Shown piece after piece: positions 17,892 to 26,048 of a stretch of 64,000 nt of DNA. The notes below the pieces were generated by a model. The model was not told the DNA's origin and searched no databases. It saw nothing but the letters and a program-made list of their open reading frames with translations. The position numbers and the translations under genes are program-made. Every line of letters begins with the position of its first letter. Position 1 is the first letter of the stretch. Source of the stretch: Cognataquiflexum rubidum (lineage in GTDB: Bacteria; Bacteroidota; Bacteroidia; Cytophagales; Cyclobacteriaceae). Location of the stretch: positions 124,001 to 188,000 of the forward strand of contig NZ_JAKZAL010000001.1 of assembly GCF_022538115.1 (NCBI RefSeq). The letters run 5' to 3'.

Positions 17892-18668
17892 ATGAACGCA
17901 CAAGAAGAAGTAATTGACTTTGTAATCAATGGTCATAAAGATTACCTTCCTCATGTATCGATTGACAGTGTCATATTTGGATATCACCACCAACAACTCA
18001 AAATTTTACTGTTAAAATGGATAGGACATAGTGGATGGGGATTGCCGGGAGGTTTTATCAAAAGCCGGGAGCCACTGACGGAAGCTGCCTACAGGATATT
18101 GAAAGAAAGAACCCGGCTTAGCGATTTGTTTTTGCAGCAGTTTCATGTATTTGGAGATTCGCCATATAGGGTGCGGGAAAGAAGCCAGGCCGAATTCCGT
18201 GAAAAATTTGGTCCAATAACTTCGGAAGACAACTGGTTATTTCAACGAACCTTGTCAATAGGGTATTTCGCTTTAGTAGATTATTCAAAAGTGGATATTA
18301 CCACAGATTTTTTTACCGATGATTTTTATTGGTGTGATGTGAATGAAGTTCCATTCCTTTTGTTTGATCAAAATGAAGTGGTAGAAATGGCTTTGAAAAT
18401 GCTAAGGCTCGCGATTTATCATCAACCGATCGGTTATAACCTTTTGCCTGAAAAATTCACCATCCCTGAAATCCACTCTTTATATCAAACCATTTTGGGA
18501 AAAGAACTGGATCAAAGAAATTTTTCCAAAAAACTTTTGACACTTGGGCTTATCAAAAAACTAGATGAAAGAAGAAACATTGGTCCACACCGTTCGCCTT
18601 ACCTATACCAGTTTGATAAAGCAAATTATGAAGAAGCCTTAAACCAAGGTATTGTACATACCTATTGA
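17892..18668 (+). CDS. NUDIX-domain transcriptional regulator (NrtR-like), copy 1
   Basis: 258 aa from the ATG at 17892 (a TTG at 17886 is also open). N-terminal NUDIX fold: SIDSVIFGYHHQQLKILLLK, then GWGLPGGFIKSREPLTEAAY. The NUDIX box is degenerate: where an active enzyme has REUxEExGU, this has RILKERTRL, so hydrolysis is unlikely. The C-terminal third (FTIPEIHSLYQTILGKELDQ, NFSKKLLTLGLIKKL) is the winged-helix DNA-binding domain of NrtR-like regulators, which in Bacteroidota control sugar catabolism with the NUDIX fold as ligand sensor. The neighbouring gene divergent to it encodes a small secreted protein; targets are unknown. A paralogue is at 34039. Confidence 0.85.
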   Translation: MNAQEEVIDFVINGHKDYLPHVSIDSVIFGYHHQQLKILLLKWIGHSGWGLPGGFIKSREPLTEAAYRILKERTRLSDLFLQQFHVFGDSPYRVRERSQAEFREKFGPITSEDNWLFQRTLSIGYFALVDYSKVDITTDFFTDDFYWCDVNEVPFLLFDQNEVVEMALKMLRLAIYHQPIGYNLLPEKFTIPEIHSLYQTILGKELDQRNFSKKLLTLGLIKKLDERRNIGPHRSPYLYQFDKANYEEALNQGIVHTY

Positions 18669-18776
18669 AAAAAGTGAAGTCCTTCGCAATGTAAATTCTA
18701 TATCGAATTAGCGTTTAGGTAAAGTATTGGTTCCGGTAGAATTAAGTTAATATTATCGGGCATCCCGCTAAATAAA

Positions 18777-19610
18777 TTACCCCAATTCAATTTCCATGCC
18801 TTCCCTGGCTAGGTCAAAGTCAAGTTGTCCTGTATGCTTGGACTTCAGGGCATCAAGGATCTCATTAAGCTTTGTGTCGCTGTGTGCCGGGTCATGGTGG
18901 GTCAGCAACAGCCTTTTGACTCCTACATACTCAGCTAATTGGATGGCGTCCTCCATACTGGAATGTCCCCATCCGATTTTTTTACCATATTGTTCGGTGG
19001 TGAATTGCCCGTCATGCAGGAGTAGGTCGGCTTCCTCCATGAGTTCGAAACCCGAAATCCATTTTTTATCGAAGATCAATCCCTTAGGGCCAAGTGCTGG
19101 TTCGTGGTCGGGGACATAGGCAAACACGGCGCTTTTTCCTTTGATCCTAAAGCCGACTGTGGCCCCAGGGTGGATGACAAATTGGGAAGTAATGGTGAAA
19201 GGACCAATCTCAAAACTGCTATTGGAAACATCATGCAGGACAATTTCACATGGAAGATCCCGCATCAACACAGGAAACAAAGGCGGTGAAAGAAACCTGT
19301 TGAGCCGGGAATGCAGGTTGTGGGTGATGCTGGAAGGACCCCAAATATGGATCTCTTTGTCAGGGTCAAACAACGGGCTGAAAAAGCCAAGTCCCTGGAT
19401 ATGGTCCAAATGGAAATGAGTCAGCAATATATCTACCCTCTTGACCTCCGGATCCGGAAGGGTTACCTTCTGCAGTCCCGAGCCGCCATCCAAGATTATC
19501 ATCCGGCCATCCTCCATAAGGGTGACACAAGAGGTATTTCCTCCAAATTGGGTTGTTTGCGAACCTGAAGTGGGTATGGAACCCCTTACGCCTTGAACGG
19601 AAACTTTCAT
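18777..19610 (-). CDS. Metallo-beta-lactamase-fold hydrolase
   Basis: 277 aa from MKVSVQGVRGS at 19610. The MBL zinc motif is THFHLDHIQG (HxHxDH); further metal ligands are expected in VIHPGATVGF, ADLLLHDGQF and the C-terminal LTHHDP. The N-terminal MKVSVQGVRGSIPTSG with GGNTSC matches the group of ribonuclease Z-like or PqqB-like hydrolases often fused to or next to response regulators and PAS domains. Substrate unknown; it may be a cyclic-nucleotide or phosphodiester-type enzyme. Its ATG overlaps the stop of the upstream PAS gene (ATGA), and the pair looks like a split signalling enzyme. Confidence 0.85.
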   Translation of the reverse strand: MKVSVQGVRGSIPTSGSQTTQFGGNTSCVTLMEDGRMIILDGGSGLQKVTLPDPEVKRVDILLTHFHLDHIQGLGFFSPLFDPDKEIHIWGPSSITHNLHSRLNRFLSPPLFPVLMRDLPCEIVLHDVSNSSFEIGPFTITSQFVIHPGATVGFRIKGKSAVFAYVPDHEPALGPKGLIFDKKWISGFELMEEADLLLHDGQFTTEQYGKKIGWGHSSMEDAIQLAEYVGVKRLLLTHHDPAHSDTKLNEILDALKSKHTGQLDFDLAREGMEIELG

Positions 19611-20002
19611 ATGTCTTTGTTTTCCCAAAAAATAGCGACTCCACCGAGAAATTTCCCCATCCTGCCGATGATCGGATAGGAGGTCACAGATATCTTTTGT
19701 GGTTTGCCCTTCAGGCTTTCTATCCAAAACACTTTGTGGTGGGGAAGTTGGTCTTTTAGGGTTTTTACCAAGGGCAATCCTTCTGGCGGCAATGGTTTCC
19801 CCTTTTCATCCAAAGGTTTGAAAATAGTACCCCACACCTCCACGGGCATTTCGCCTGTATCTCCAAACCGGGAACCTAGAATAGTTTCCGCAGGCTCATT
19901 GTAAAAGATCAAATTGCCTGCCGTATCCGTGATAAATACCGGAATGGAAAGGCAATCGGCAAGCTGTCTGTTGAGAATGATCTCTATGTCGTAGGTGGCC
20001 AT
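19607..20002 (-). CDS. Stand-alone PAS-domain protein
   Basis: 131 aa. One PAS fold: LADCLSIPVFITDTAGNLIFYNEPAETILG (13-42) is the classic PAS core, and the C-terminal strands KISVTSYPIIGRMGKFLGGVAIFW close it. No output domain is fused. It precedes the MBL hydrolase with a 4-bp overlap, so the sensing domain and the hydrolase are probably made in equal amounts and may act together. Upstream lies the repeat-rich gene-free region. Confidence 0.85.
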   Translation of the reverse strand: MATYDIEIILNRQLADCLSIPVFITDTAGNLIFYNEPAETILGSRFGDTGEMPVEVWGTIFKPLDEKGKPLPPEGLPLVKTLKDQLPHHKVFWIESLKGKPQKISVTSYPIIGRMGKFLGGVAIFWENKDI

Positions 20003-20029
20003 ATGGGATTTGATTGACTTACATAAATA

Positions 20030-21060
20030 TAGGAAATCAAATCATAAAAAATTTTAATAATTATACCCATATAATCTTATTCATTCCTCATTCATTTAAC
20101 CGAAATAGAGGGGAAAAAAGATTAGGAATTTTTACCGCGCAGGCTGCTGAGAGCACAAAGGACGGAAGAATCAAAAGGGATGTCACCATTCTTTTCTTAA
20201 CCGCAATGTTCGCCAAGGTTTCGCAAAGAGGGGTGGCTGATTTTTTACCGCAGAGGACACTGAGAGCGCAGAGTATCTTTTCTCTTTTTTTCTCATCGTA
20301 CTCTGTGAACTCCGTGAAAATTTATTTTTCACCGCAAAGGAAAAGAAGGTTTCGCAATGGACGCAAAGGGAGAATCGGCTATAGTAATAATTTACCACGG
20401 CTTACACGGAGGTCACAGAGACCGTGGAGTTTTTATTTTATCATGGTTAAAGCCCTGAAAGGGCAGAATAACAAAGGGATGGGTGCAGCCCATCCTTAAA
20501 GTTTGGATGGATTCCCGTGAGCCCTGAAGGTGCGGAACAATTCCTTCAACAAATTTCGCCCTTTTAGGGCTGATGGGATTTTGCTGCATTGGAAAAAGAA
20601 GGAGTATCAGTGGGAATTATTGATCACAAGTAGAGCACAGAGGAAATATAAGGTGGGGTGAAGACCCCAAAGGGTTCTAACCTTAAATAACTTGTCCGCC
20701 GTGGCGGAGCCCCGGGTATAACAGAGAGACAGAAAATGGTTCGATTTCCTGCCAACCCCAAAGGGGTGGCATATTTATAGAAAATAAAAGCGATGAAATT
20801 TAGGCCAACCCCGAAGGCCTGCCTGCCGCAGGCAGGGGTTGAATTAAATTCCGGGAATTGACCTTCCCTGTTTTTGGCGGAAACCTGAATTCCCTATTTA
20901 AATTTCCTCAGCCAAAACCCGGAATCACTGGGTTCTTTCTTTATCCCGAGTTGCTCCCGATGGCGGGATTACTCGGGGCTACCCATATTTGATCCCGATG
21001 GGATCATTCCTGGCCAATCTTTTTGGCTAAAGCCCACTGCGTGGTCGGCCGCCATCGCCA
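20030..21060. repeat. Repeat-rich intergenic field
   Basis: More than 1 kb without a credible gene, made of several short repeat types. 20130-20430: three versions of a CCGCAGAGGACACTGAGAGC-like phrase (also CCGCAAAGG and GTTTCGCAATGGACGC), a motif spread through many bacterial intergenic regions. 20450-20580: GCCCTGAAAGGG and TTTTAGGGCTGATGGG phrases. 20694-20710: TCCGCCGTGGCGGA palindrome, repeated at 59652. 20752-20784: CAACCCCAAAGGGGTGG followed by CATATTTATAGAAAA, built like the GTCCCTTTAGGGAC...GGTAGAAA units at 1.7-2.1 kb. 20818-20836: CCTGCCTGCCGCAGGCAGG palindrome. Confidence 0.75.
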
Positions 21061-21361
21061 AAGTTTGTGTCTTTACAATAATAATCTTTATTTATTCTCC
21101 TCTTATTTTTTGGGATTTGAAATCCCAATTCTGAGAAGTTCAATCCTTGGCTGCTTCCCCCTGAAAAAGTAATCCTAGATTCTTCCCAAGCCACTGAAAT
21201 GCCATTCCCAAGAACAGGGGAGATCGAACTATTTTGCCTCATGGGGGTACTTCCAAAGTATACCTTCATAAGAAGGGACCCTATTGGTAATGTTTTGATA
21301 ATTCCTTTTGTCAGACAAATCCTGCAATAGAGGTTATCTTTAAAAATTAAAATTAAGTCAA

Positions 21362-21784
21362 ATGAAAATCCTAAGATTAATTATACTCCTGCCCTTGCTG
21401 ATGGCCACCACCTGCCTTGATGAGGAGATCAAGTACCCGAATGATAGGTTAAATGACATTTGGGTGCTTGGCCCATGGGAAATCTCCAGTGAATCCATAA
21501 ACGGAATCAGTGACTTGACTGTAAAATGCTGCAGGTTTTTGGAGTTTGTTCCCGACGAGGACAGTAGGGATTTTAGAGGGAGGTTTACTTATAAAGAGGG
21601 TGCCAGACAGATAGGCAATGGATTTTTTACCATTGATCCCAATCAGGAAACCATTGTTTTCCAATGGGAAGATCAAAGTGAATCGGTATACCAATATGAA
21701 TTAGATAGTGGCAATGACTCTGTGATATTCACGTTTACAGAGGATGGCTCTGATTTTGTCCAGAGATGGGATGTGGTCCGATGA
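21362..21784 (+). CDS. Small secreted or lipoprotein, lipocalin-like
   Basis: 140 aa. Hydrophobic signal MKILRLIILLPLLMATTC; the Cys could be a lipid anchor although ATTC is an imperfect lipobox. The mature part has alternating strand patterns (WEISSESINGISDLTVKCC, GNGFFTIDPNQETIVFQW, SVIFTFTEDGSDFVQRWDVV) that suggest a small beta-barrel such as a lipocalin-like domain. Two adjacent cysteines (KCC) near residue 58. No family recognised. Stands alone. Confidence 0.7.
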   Translation: MKILRLIILLPLLMATTCLDEEIKYPNDRLNDIWVLGPWEISSESINGISDLTVKCCRFLEFVPDEDSRDFRGRFTYKEGARQIGNGFFTIDPNQETIVFQWEDQSESVYQYELDSGNDSVIFTFTEDGSDFVQRWDVVR

Positions 21785-22187
21785 TAGCCAACCCAAGAAA
21801 AGCCTGAGTCTGGAATTTACCTGGGCTACTTTCCCCTACTCAGAGAATCTTCCGAAATACCCCCTTGGACTTTCGAAGATCCCCCTCCGGTTCATTAGCC
21901 CAACTTTGGACCTTTTTGCTACGGCGATGCACCTACATGTACGATATTCTTGAGTTTTGATTTATCTCTTAGCCAATCCGTCCGACCTTTGGTCACCCAG
22001 TATCGGAATATTGCCACAAATCCCGAAAGGGAACATCACTGCCTTTTTATCAAAAATTGAGATTTTTATAACTTTTCATGCATTGGATTGCATATTATTT
22101 TGTTTTTTTTCATAGAATGTTTTATCTTTTATATTCAACTACGGTATCCTGAATTTTAATTTTATCCATCCATAAACCACAAATACC
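21785..22187. other. Gene-free interval before the baeRF gene
   Basis: 400 bp. An ORF at 21744-21953 overlaps the lipoprotein and looks non-coding. The last 130 bp are very AT-rich and probably hold the promoter of the gene at 22188. Nothing else is recognised. Confidence 0.4.
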
Positions 22188-23348
22188 ATGAAAATTTTTG
22201 ACAGAGAACAGTTTATTGCCCTTTCCAAAAAATCAGGTTTTTCCTTTGTTTCTATCTACACACCGACCTCCCGGTTGAGTACCACTGCTTACAAGGAGGA
22301 CAAAACCCATTTCAAAAACCAACTGCAGGAGATCAGCAGCAGACTTACTACCGAAAAAGGTTTGGCTTGGAAAGAGGCCGAAAGAATTCTTGCCCCTGCC
22401 CACAGCCTTTTGGATAACGGTGAATTTTGGGAACACAATTCCGACATGTTGGCCGTCTTCCTTCATGATGGGGAAATGGAGGTTTTTCAGTTACCTCTTG
22501 AAGTACAGGAAAGCAGCCATTTTATCGGATCCAAACCGATGCTGCTTCCGGTGATTCCTGAGCTTTCGGATGATGGTCACTATTATTTACTGTTATTGAA
22601 TCTCGATCATATCTACCTCTATGAAGCGACGAGAAACGGGATTCAGGAAATAGATGATGAAGATATCGCCTCCTCTTTTACAGAAGAAGAAAATGAAGGC
22701 GGTGAAAAAGGTTTTCAGGCTAGAGGCGGCGGCGGTGTTGGTTCGCAGTTTCATGGACACAGCGAAAATTCCGACGAGGAGAGAAAGAAGCGGTTACTCC
22801 AATTTTTCCATAAAGTAAACAATAGGCTTGTGCCAGTTCTGAACAAAAACCCCTTGCCGCTATACCTTGCAGGGGTGGAATACCTTGCACCGATATATAG
22901 GGAGGCAAACAGTTACGGATACCTGAAGGAGGGCAAGATCACCGGAGCATTCAACCACAATGACATGATGATTCTCCATGCCAAATCATGGGAAGTCGCA
23001 GCGCCTTATTTTGAAACAGAAAGACTCGAAAGAAAGTCAAGCTTCGGTTCTTACCTCGCCAATGGTCTTGCGATCAACAATGACAAACTCAAACTGATCA
23101 AGGCTGCACTGACAGGAGCAGTAGACACACTTTTGGTGGACAAAGACCATGAGCATCTGTGGGGTATCTATGATGAAAGTGCCCACCAAATCGTCCTTTC
23201 CGAAACCCAAGAACCGGGAATGCACTGCCTGATAGATGAGGCTGCTGCCAGGGTGATTGATTTCAAAGGCAAGGTCTACCTCGTAGAACCTGACATGATG
23301 CCGGATGAAAGCAGCGCCATCGCAGGGATCTTGAGATATCCGCTGTAG
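22188..23348 (+). CDS. baeRF-family protein (bacterial archaeo-eukaryotic release factor-like)
   Basis: 386 aa. Matches the baeRF group (DUF-type proteins related to aRF1/eRF1 central domains): N-terminal FSFVSIYTPTSR with a conserved proline loop, ILAPAHSLLDNGEFWEHNSD, LAVFLHDGEMEVFQLP, and the central glycine/histidine-rich loop ARGGGGVGSQFHGHSE (178-193) that corresponds to the catalytic-type loop of release factors. A poly-acidic region (EEENEGGEK) precedes it. Thought to act on ribosomes or peptidyl-tRNA, often under stress, but no member is well characterised. It is monocistronic and closed by a strong terminator. Confidence 0.78.
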   Translation: MKIFDREQFIALSKKSGFSFVSIYTPTSRLSTTAYKEDKTHFKNQLQEISSRLTTEKGLAWKEAERILAPAHSLLDNGEFWEHNSDMLAVFLHDGEMEVFQLPLEVQESSHFIGSKPMLLPVIPELSDDGHYYLLLLNLDHIYLYEATRNGIQEIDDEDIASSFTEEENEGGEKGFQARGGGGVGSQFHGHSENSDEERKKRLLQFFHKVNNRLVPVLNKNPLPLYLAGVEYLAPIYREANSYGYLKEGKITGAFNHNDMMILHAKSWEVAAPYFETERLERKSSFGSYLANGLAINNDKLKLIKAALTGAVDTLLVDKDHEHLWGIYDESAHQIVLSETQEPGMHCLIDEAAARVIDFKGKVYLVEPDMMPDESSAIAGILRYPL

Positions 23349-23357
23349 CAGTTTGCC

Positions 23358-23391
23358 AAAAAGAGTTGCCCCATCCTCGGCAACTCTTTTT
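23358..23391 (+). terminator. Terminator after the baeRF gene
   Basis: AAAAAGAGTTGCC, loop CCATCCT, then CGGCAACTCTTTTT: 11-bp stem with T-run. Confidence 0.88.
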
Positions 23392-23550
23392 GATTTTTTA
23401 CTGAAAACGGATTTCCCGAATCCGGTTACCAGACAAATTTCGAAGCACCGCCTTGCCAAATAATTATAAACCAGGCCCTGTTTTTAAATATAAATCCTTA
23501 ATTTGACTGAAATAATATTCTTTACATCCACCCTTTAACCAATAAAAATT

Positions 23551-24771
23551 ATGTCAAATCTCAATTTTGCAAGAAACTCCCTATCAGTTTTCCTGTTTGC
23601 TATGTTTTTCGTGCTTGCGGGGATTCCCTTGGTACAAGCCCAAAGTCTTCCCGGCGATCATGGCCGATGGATTGGAACTTTGGAAGGTTCGATGGTCGAT
23701 TCCCAGGGAAGCGGCCTGGTGTATGATTTTCAATTCAAGGAAGACGGCACCGTCGATGTTGAAAAAAGCATGACTGTCCGCAAACTGAAGCAGACTTTCA
23801 ATTGGTCGATGGAAGGGTCAGACATTGTCCTGTCCGGCGATGCTTCCGGTCCTATCGGAGAACTTTCAGACAGGACCATCACCTACATCGATGACACCCG
23901 GTACGAATTCAAACATGTGGATGGCGAAACAGACGTAGAAATCCGCAAAAGCAAACCCTTCTGGTCCTGGATGCATTTGGTGTTTCTGTTTATAATCCTG
24001 ATGGTGGGCAATGAAATCTCCAGATATTACAAGGGCGTTTCTTATTTGCTTTATTTCATTCTTCCCATAGTCTTGATCCCACATTGGATGAAAGCCGGAT
24101 TTGACGGTTGGTTCAGGTGGATCAAACTGTATTCTGCCGTCGCAGGAAGTGTTTTTACGACATTTTTTAGGTTTCACAATATTGATGGAAAAACATGGGC
24201 AAAATTTGTGGTCATGTTGATCCTGGCCATCAATATTGCTGAGGCGGTATTGCAGGATTTTTCCCAACCGGATTTGCCTAACATCATCAATGGCATTGCC
24301 GGCGTATTGTGTATGGTTACAATATCAAGATGGAAGGGCGTCAAAAAAGACGAGCAAAAACCCCATGACATGCTGTGGCCGGGAATGACGACATTTTGGA
24401 TTTTGGCCTATGATGTATGGAACATCACCTTTGTTTATATCAATTTCCCAAATACCGTTGCATTTTCTTTCATCGTCTTATTGGCGCCGACAGTAGCCGC
24501 CATTTGGATCAAAAAAGGAACCTACCTTCAGGCAAGGGCATTTACTTTGGCGATTTATATGATGTATCTCTTCAGCTTCAAAGCCTTTGCAGACAACAGC
24601 TTGGGACTGACTTTTGTGATCCCGATGCCAAGGTCTGAAAACCTGGTATTGATCATGGCTTTGGTCAGCTTGGCCTTCAATGTGGCTTATTTTGTGCTTC
24701 ATTACAGGTGGAGATTTACAGGAAAAGCTCCTGCCAATCTGGAAGTGGGGCAAAGCGAATCTGTGCTTTAA
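23551..24771 (+). CDS. DUF5692-like membrane protein, copy 1
   Basis: 406 aa. Signal peptide (to about 31, LVQAQ), then an exported beta-rich domain of about 100 aa (GRWIGTLEGSMVDSQGSG, FQFKEDGTVDVEKS), then about nine membrane helices with conserved stretches such as FVVMLILAINIAEAVLQDF, NIINGIAGVLCMVTIS, MLWPGMTTFWILAYDVWN and YLQARAFTLAIYMMY. A paralogue with the same layout lies at 27387 on the other strand. I recall this architecture as the uncharacterised DUF5692 family; no activity is known. It is followed by a strong terminator. Confidence 0.82.
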   Translation: MSNLNFARNSLSVFLFAMFFVLAGIPLVQAQSLPGDHGRWIGTLEGSMVDSQGSGLVYDFQFKEDGTVDVEKSMTVRKLKQTFNWSMEGSDIVLSGDASGPIGELSDRTITYIDDTRYEFKHVDGETDVEIRKSKPFWSWMHLVFLFIILMVGNEISRYYKGVSYLLYFILPIVLIPHWMKAGFDGWFRWIKLYSAVAGSVFTTFFRFHNIDGKTWAKFVVMLILAINIAEAVLQDFSQPDLPNIINGIAGVLCMVTISRWKGVKKDEQKPHDMLWPGMTTFWILAYDVWNITFVYINFPNTVAFSFIVLLAPTVAAIWIKKGTYLQARAFTLAIYMMYLFSFKAFADNSLGLTFVIPMPRSENLVLIMALVSLAFNVAYFVLHYRWRFTGKAPANLEVGQSESVL

Positions 24772-24853
24772 AATTTGATATTGATTGATACGGATTCCTA
24801 CACCATCCACAATCTCAATTTTAAAAGTTTGAGGCTCAAAAAAGCAGGCAATC

Positions 24854-24888
24854 AAAAAGGCTATCCTGATCGGGATAGCCTTTTTTGT
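24854..24888 (+). terminator. Terminator after DUF5692-like copy 1
   Basis: AAAAAGGCTATCC TGAT CGGGATAGCC TTTTTT: clean stem and T-run, usable from both directions. Confidence 0.88.
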
Positions 24889-24904
24889 TTTGATTCAAAT
24901 TTAA

Positions 24905-24933
24905 TTCTAAAACATTTCATTCAAATTGAGAAA
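24905..24933. repeat. Direct repeat, left copy, flanking the alpha/beta hydrolase
   Basis: 29 bp differing at a single position from 26020-26048. In the right copy these bases encode the last residues and stop of the barrel gene. The left copy sits at the end of a barrel-gene remnant. Confidence 0.85.
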
Positions 24934-24986
24934 GATTACTGATGTATACGCCTCTTGTGCATAAAACACCTCCTCACGCCCTTGAT
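24907..24986 (-). pseudogene. 3'-end remnant of a second outer-membrane barrel gene
   Basis: Minus strand, stop at 24907-24909. The frame reads NQGREEVFYAQEAYTSVIFL then NLNEMF and stop. The intact neighbour at 26022 ends DYGRGIHGASAIFLNLNEMF. The shared FLNLNEMF end and the GRG/QGR pattern show that this is the tail of a related barrel gene; the rest is absent. Confidence 0.75.
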
Positions 24987-25029
24987 TGAGGTTTAATCAA
25001 TTATCGCTACAAACCAGTTTTCCTCTAAC

Positions 25030-25983
25030 TTATTTGCCTGACAAAAATTCCATTATATATTTATTGACCAAATCCGGTTTTTCGTGAATGATCCAATGAG
25101 TGGCTCCTTCCACCTCCTTGATAGTCAGGTCAGGTACGAATGCATCCAATCCATTTAGGTTGGAACTGAGAATAAATTCATCGTCCATGCCCCAGATAAC
25201 AAGTGTCGGGACATTGACCGAAAAATCCTTTATATCATAACCGTAGCCATATTGGGCGCTAGCCCTATACCAGTTAAGTCCTCCGGTCAAAGCACCGGGG
25301 CGAGACCAAGCCTCTCTGTATATTTTTTTGTCCTTTTCGGTAAATACCCCAGTTTTCAACCCATCTGACATCATCATGGTGATCAGAATTTCAAAATCAT
25401 TGGCTGTGAGTTTTGCTTCAGATCCTTCTGCCCTAAACATCTGTGTGTAACTATTCCCTGCCTGCTGCGCTGGATTTTCCCTCATTTCCCTTGCAAAGAT
25501 CGCCGGATGGGGAGAATTGATTATAATGAATTTTTCCAAAAGGTCAGGATGTACTATTGCCAGAACCCAAGAAACAATCCCTCCCCAGTCATGTCCAATA
25601 AGGGAAAATTTCTCATAACCAAGACTTTTTACCATTCCCGCTAGGTCATCCACCATATTTTTTATTTGGTAGGCTTTTACTTCCCCGGGCTTGTCTGTCA
25701 GGTTGTACCCCCGCATATCAGGAGCGATAGCAGTATATTCCTTGCTCCCAATAAAGGATTCCAGAATATTATAATTGCCATACCAAAACTCCGGAAACCC
25801 ATGTGCCATCACAACTAACTTAGGGCCTTCGCCGGCTTTGACATAATGCATTTTAATTCCGTTGGTTTCGATAAAATGGCTCGTCATTCCTTTTTTTAAT
25901 AAATGATCCTGGGCAAATGATATTGATGTGCTCAAAAATGAAACCATAAGGAAAATGCAAATCTTGGTGTTGGATACTTTCAT
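25030..25983 (-). CDS. Secreted alpha/beta hydrolase (epoxide hydrolase-like)
   Basis: 317 aa with a Sec signal peptide (to about residue 25, SFAQ). Catalytic elements of the epoxide hydrolase/haloalkane dehalogenase group: oxyanion motif HGFPEFW (61-67), nucleophile Asp132 in GHDWGG, acid Asp267 or 268 in WGMDDEF, base His296 in GATHWIIHEKP. A lid Tyr in NWYR (239) is typical of epoxide hydrolases, which use two tyrosines to open the ring; the second is not assigned. Substrate unknown. The gene is single and lies between two direct repeats derived from the barrel gene end, suggesting it was brought in, or bounded, by a recombination event. Confidence 0.88.
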   Translation of the reverse strand: MKVSNTKICIFLMVSFLSTSISFAQDHLLKKGMTSHFIETNGIKMHYVKAGEGPKLVVMAHGFPEFWYGNYNILESFIGSKEYTAIAPDMRGYNLTDKPGEVKAYQIKNMVDDLAGMVKSLGYEKFSLIGHDWGGIVSWVLAIVHPDLLEKFIIINSPHPAIFAREMRENPAQQAGNSYTQMFRAEGSEAKLTANDFEILITMMMSDGLKTGVFTEKDKKIYREAWSRPGALTGGLNWYRASAQYGYGYDIKDFSVNVPTLVIWGMDDEFILSSNLNGLDAFVPDLTIKEVEGATHWIIHEKPDLVNKYIMEFLSGK

Positions 25984-26019
25984 AATCGTTTATGTTTTAG
26001 GTAAAAATTTTAGTCTAAA

Positions 26020-26048
26020 TTCTAGAACATTTCATTCAAATTGAGAAA
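26020..26048. repeat. Direct repeat, right copy, flanking the alpha/beta hydrolase
   Basis: See left copy at 24905. 28 of 29 bases are identical. Here the repeat is the functional 3' end of the barrel gene. Confidence 0.85.

Noticed and set aside
20014-20499. 161-codon ORF in the repeat field
   Set aside because: The reading is made of repeated CCGCAGAGG-type phrases, gives arginine/serine-rich text without domain pattern, and begins in a region without promoter or coding character.
21027-21269. 80-codon minus-strand ORF ending GDGGRPRSGL
   Set aside because: It looks like the intergenic text that often follows repeats in related genomes; no start, no recognisable domain.
24907-26048. Insertion sequence around the epoxide hydrolase
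   Set aside because: The flanking 29-bp repeats are direct, not inverted, and no transposase is present, so homologous recombination or duplication explains them better.
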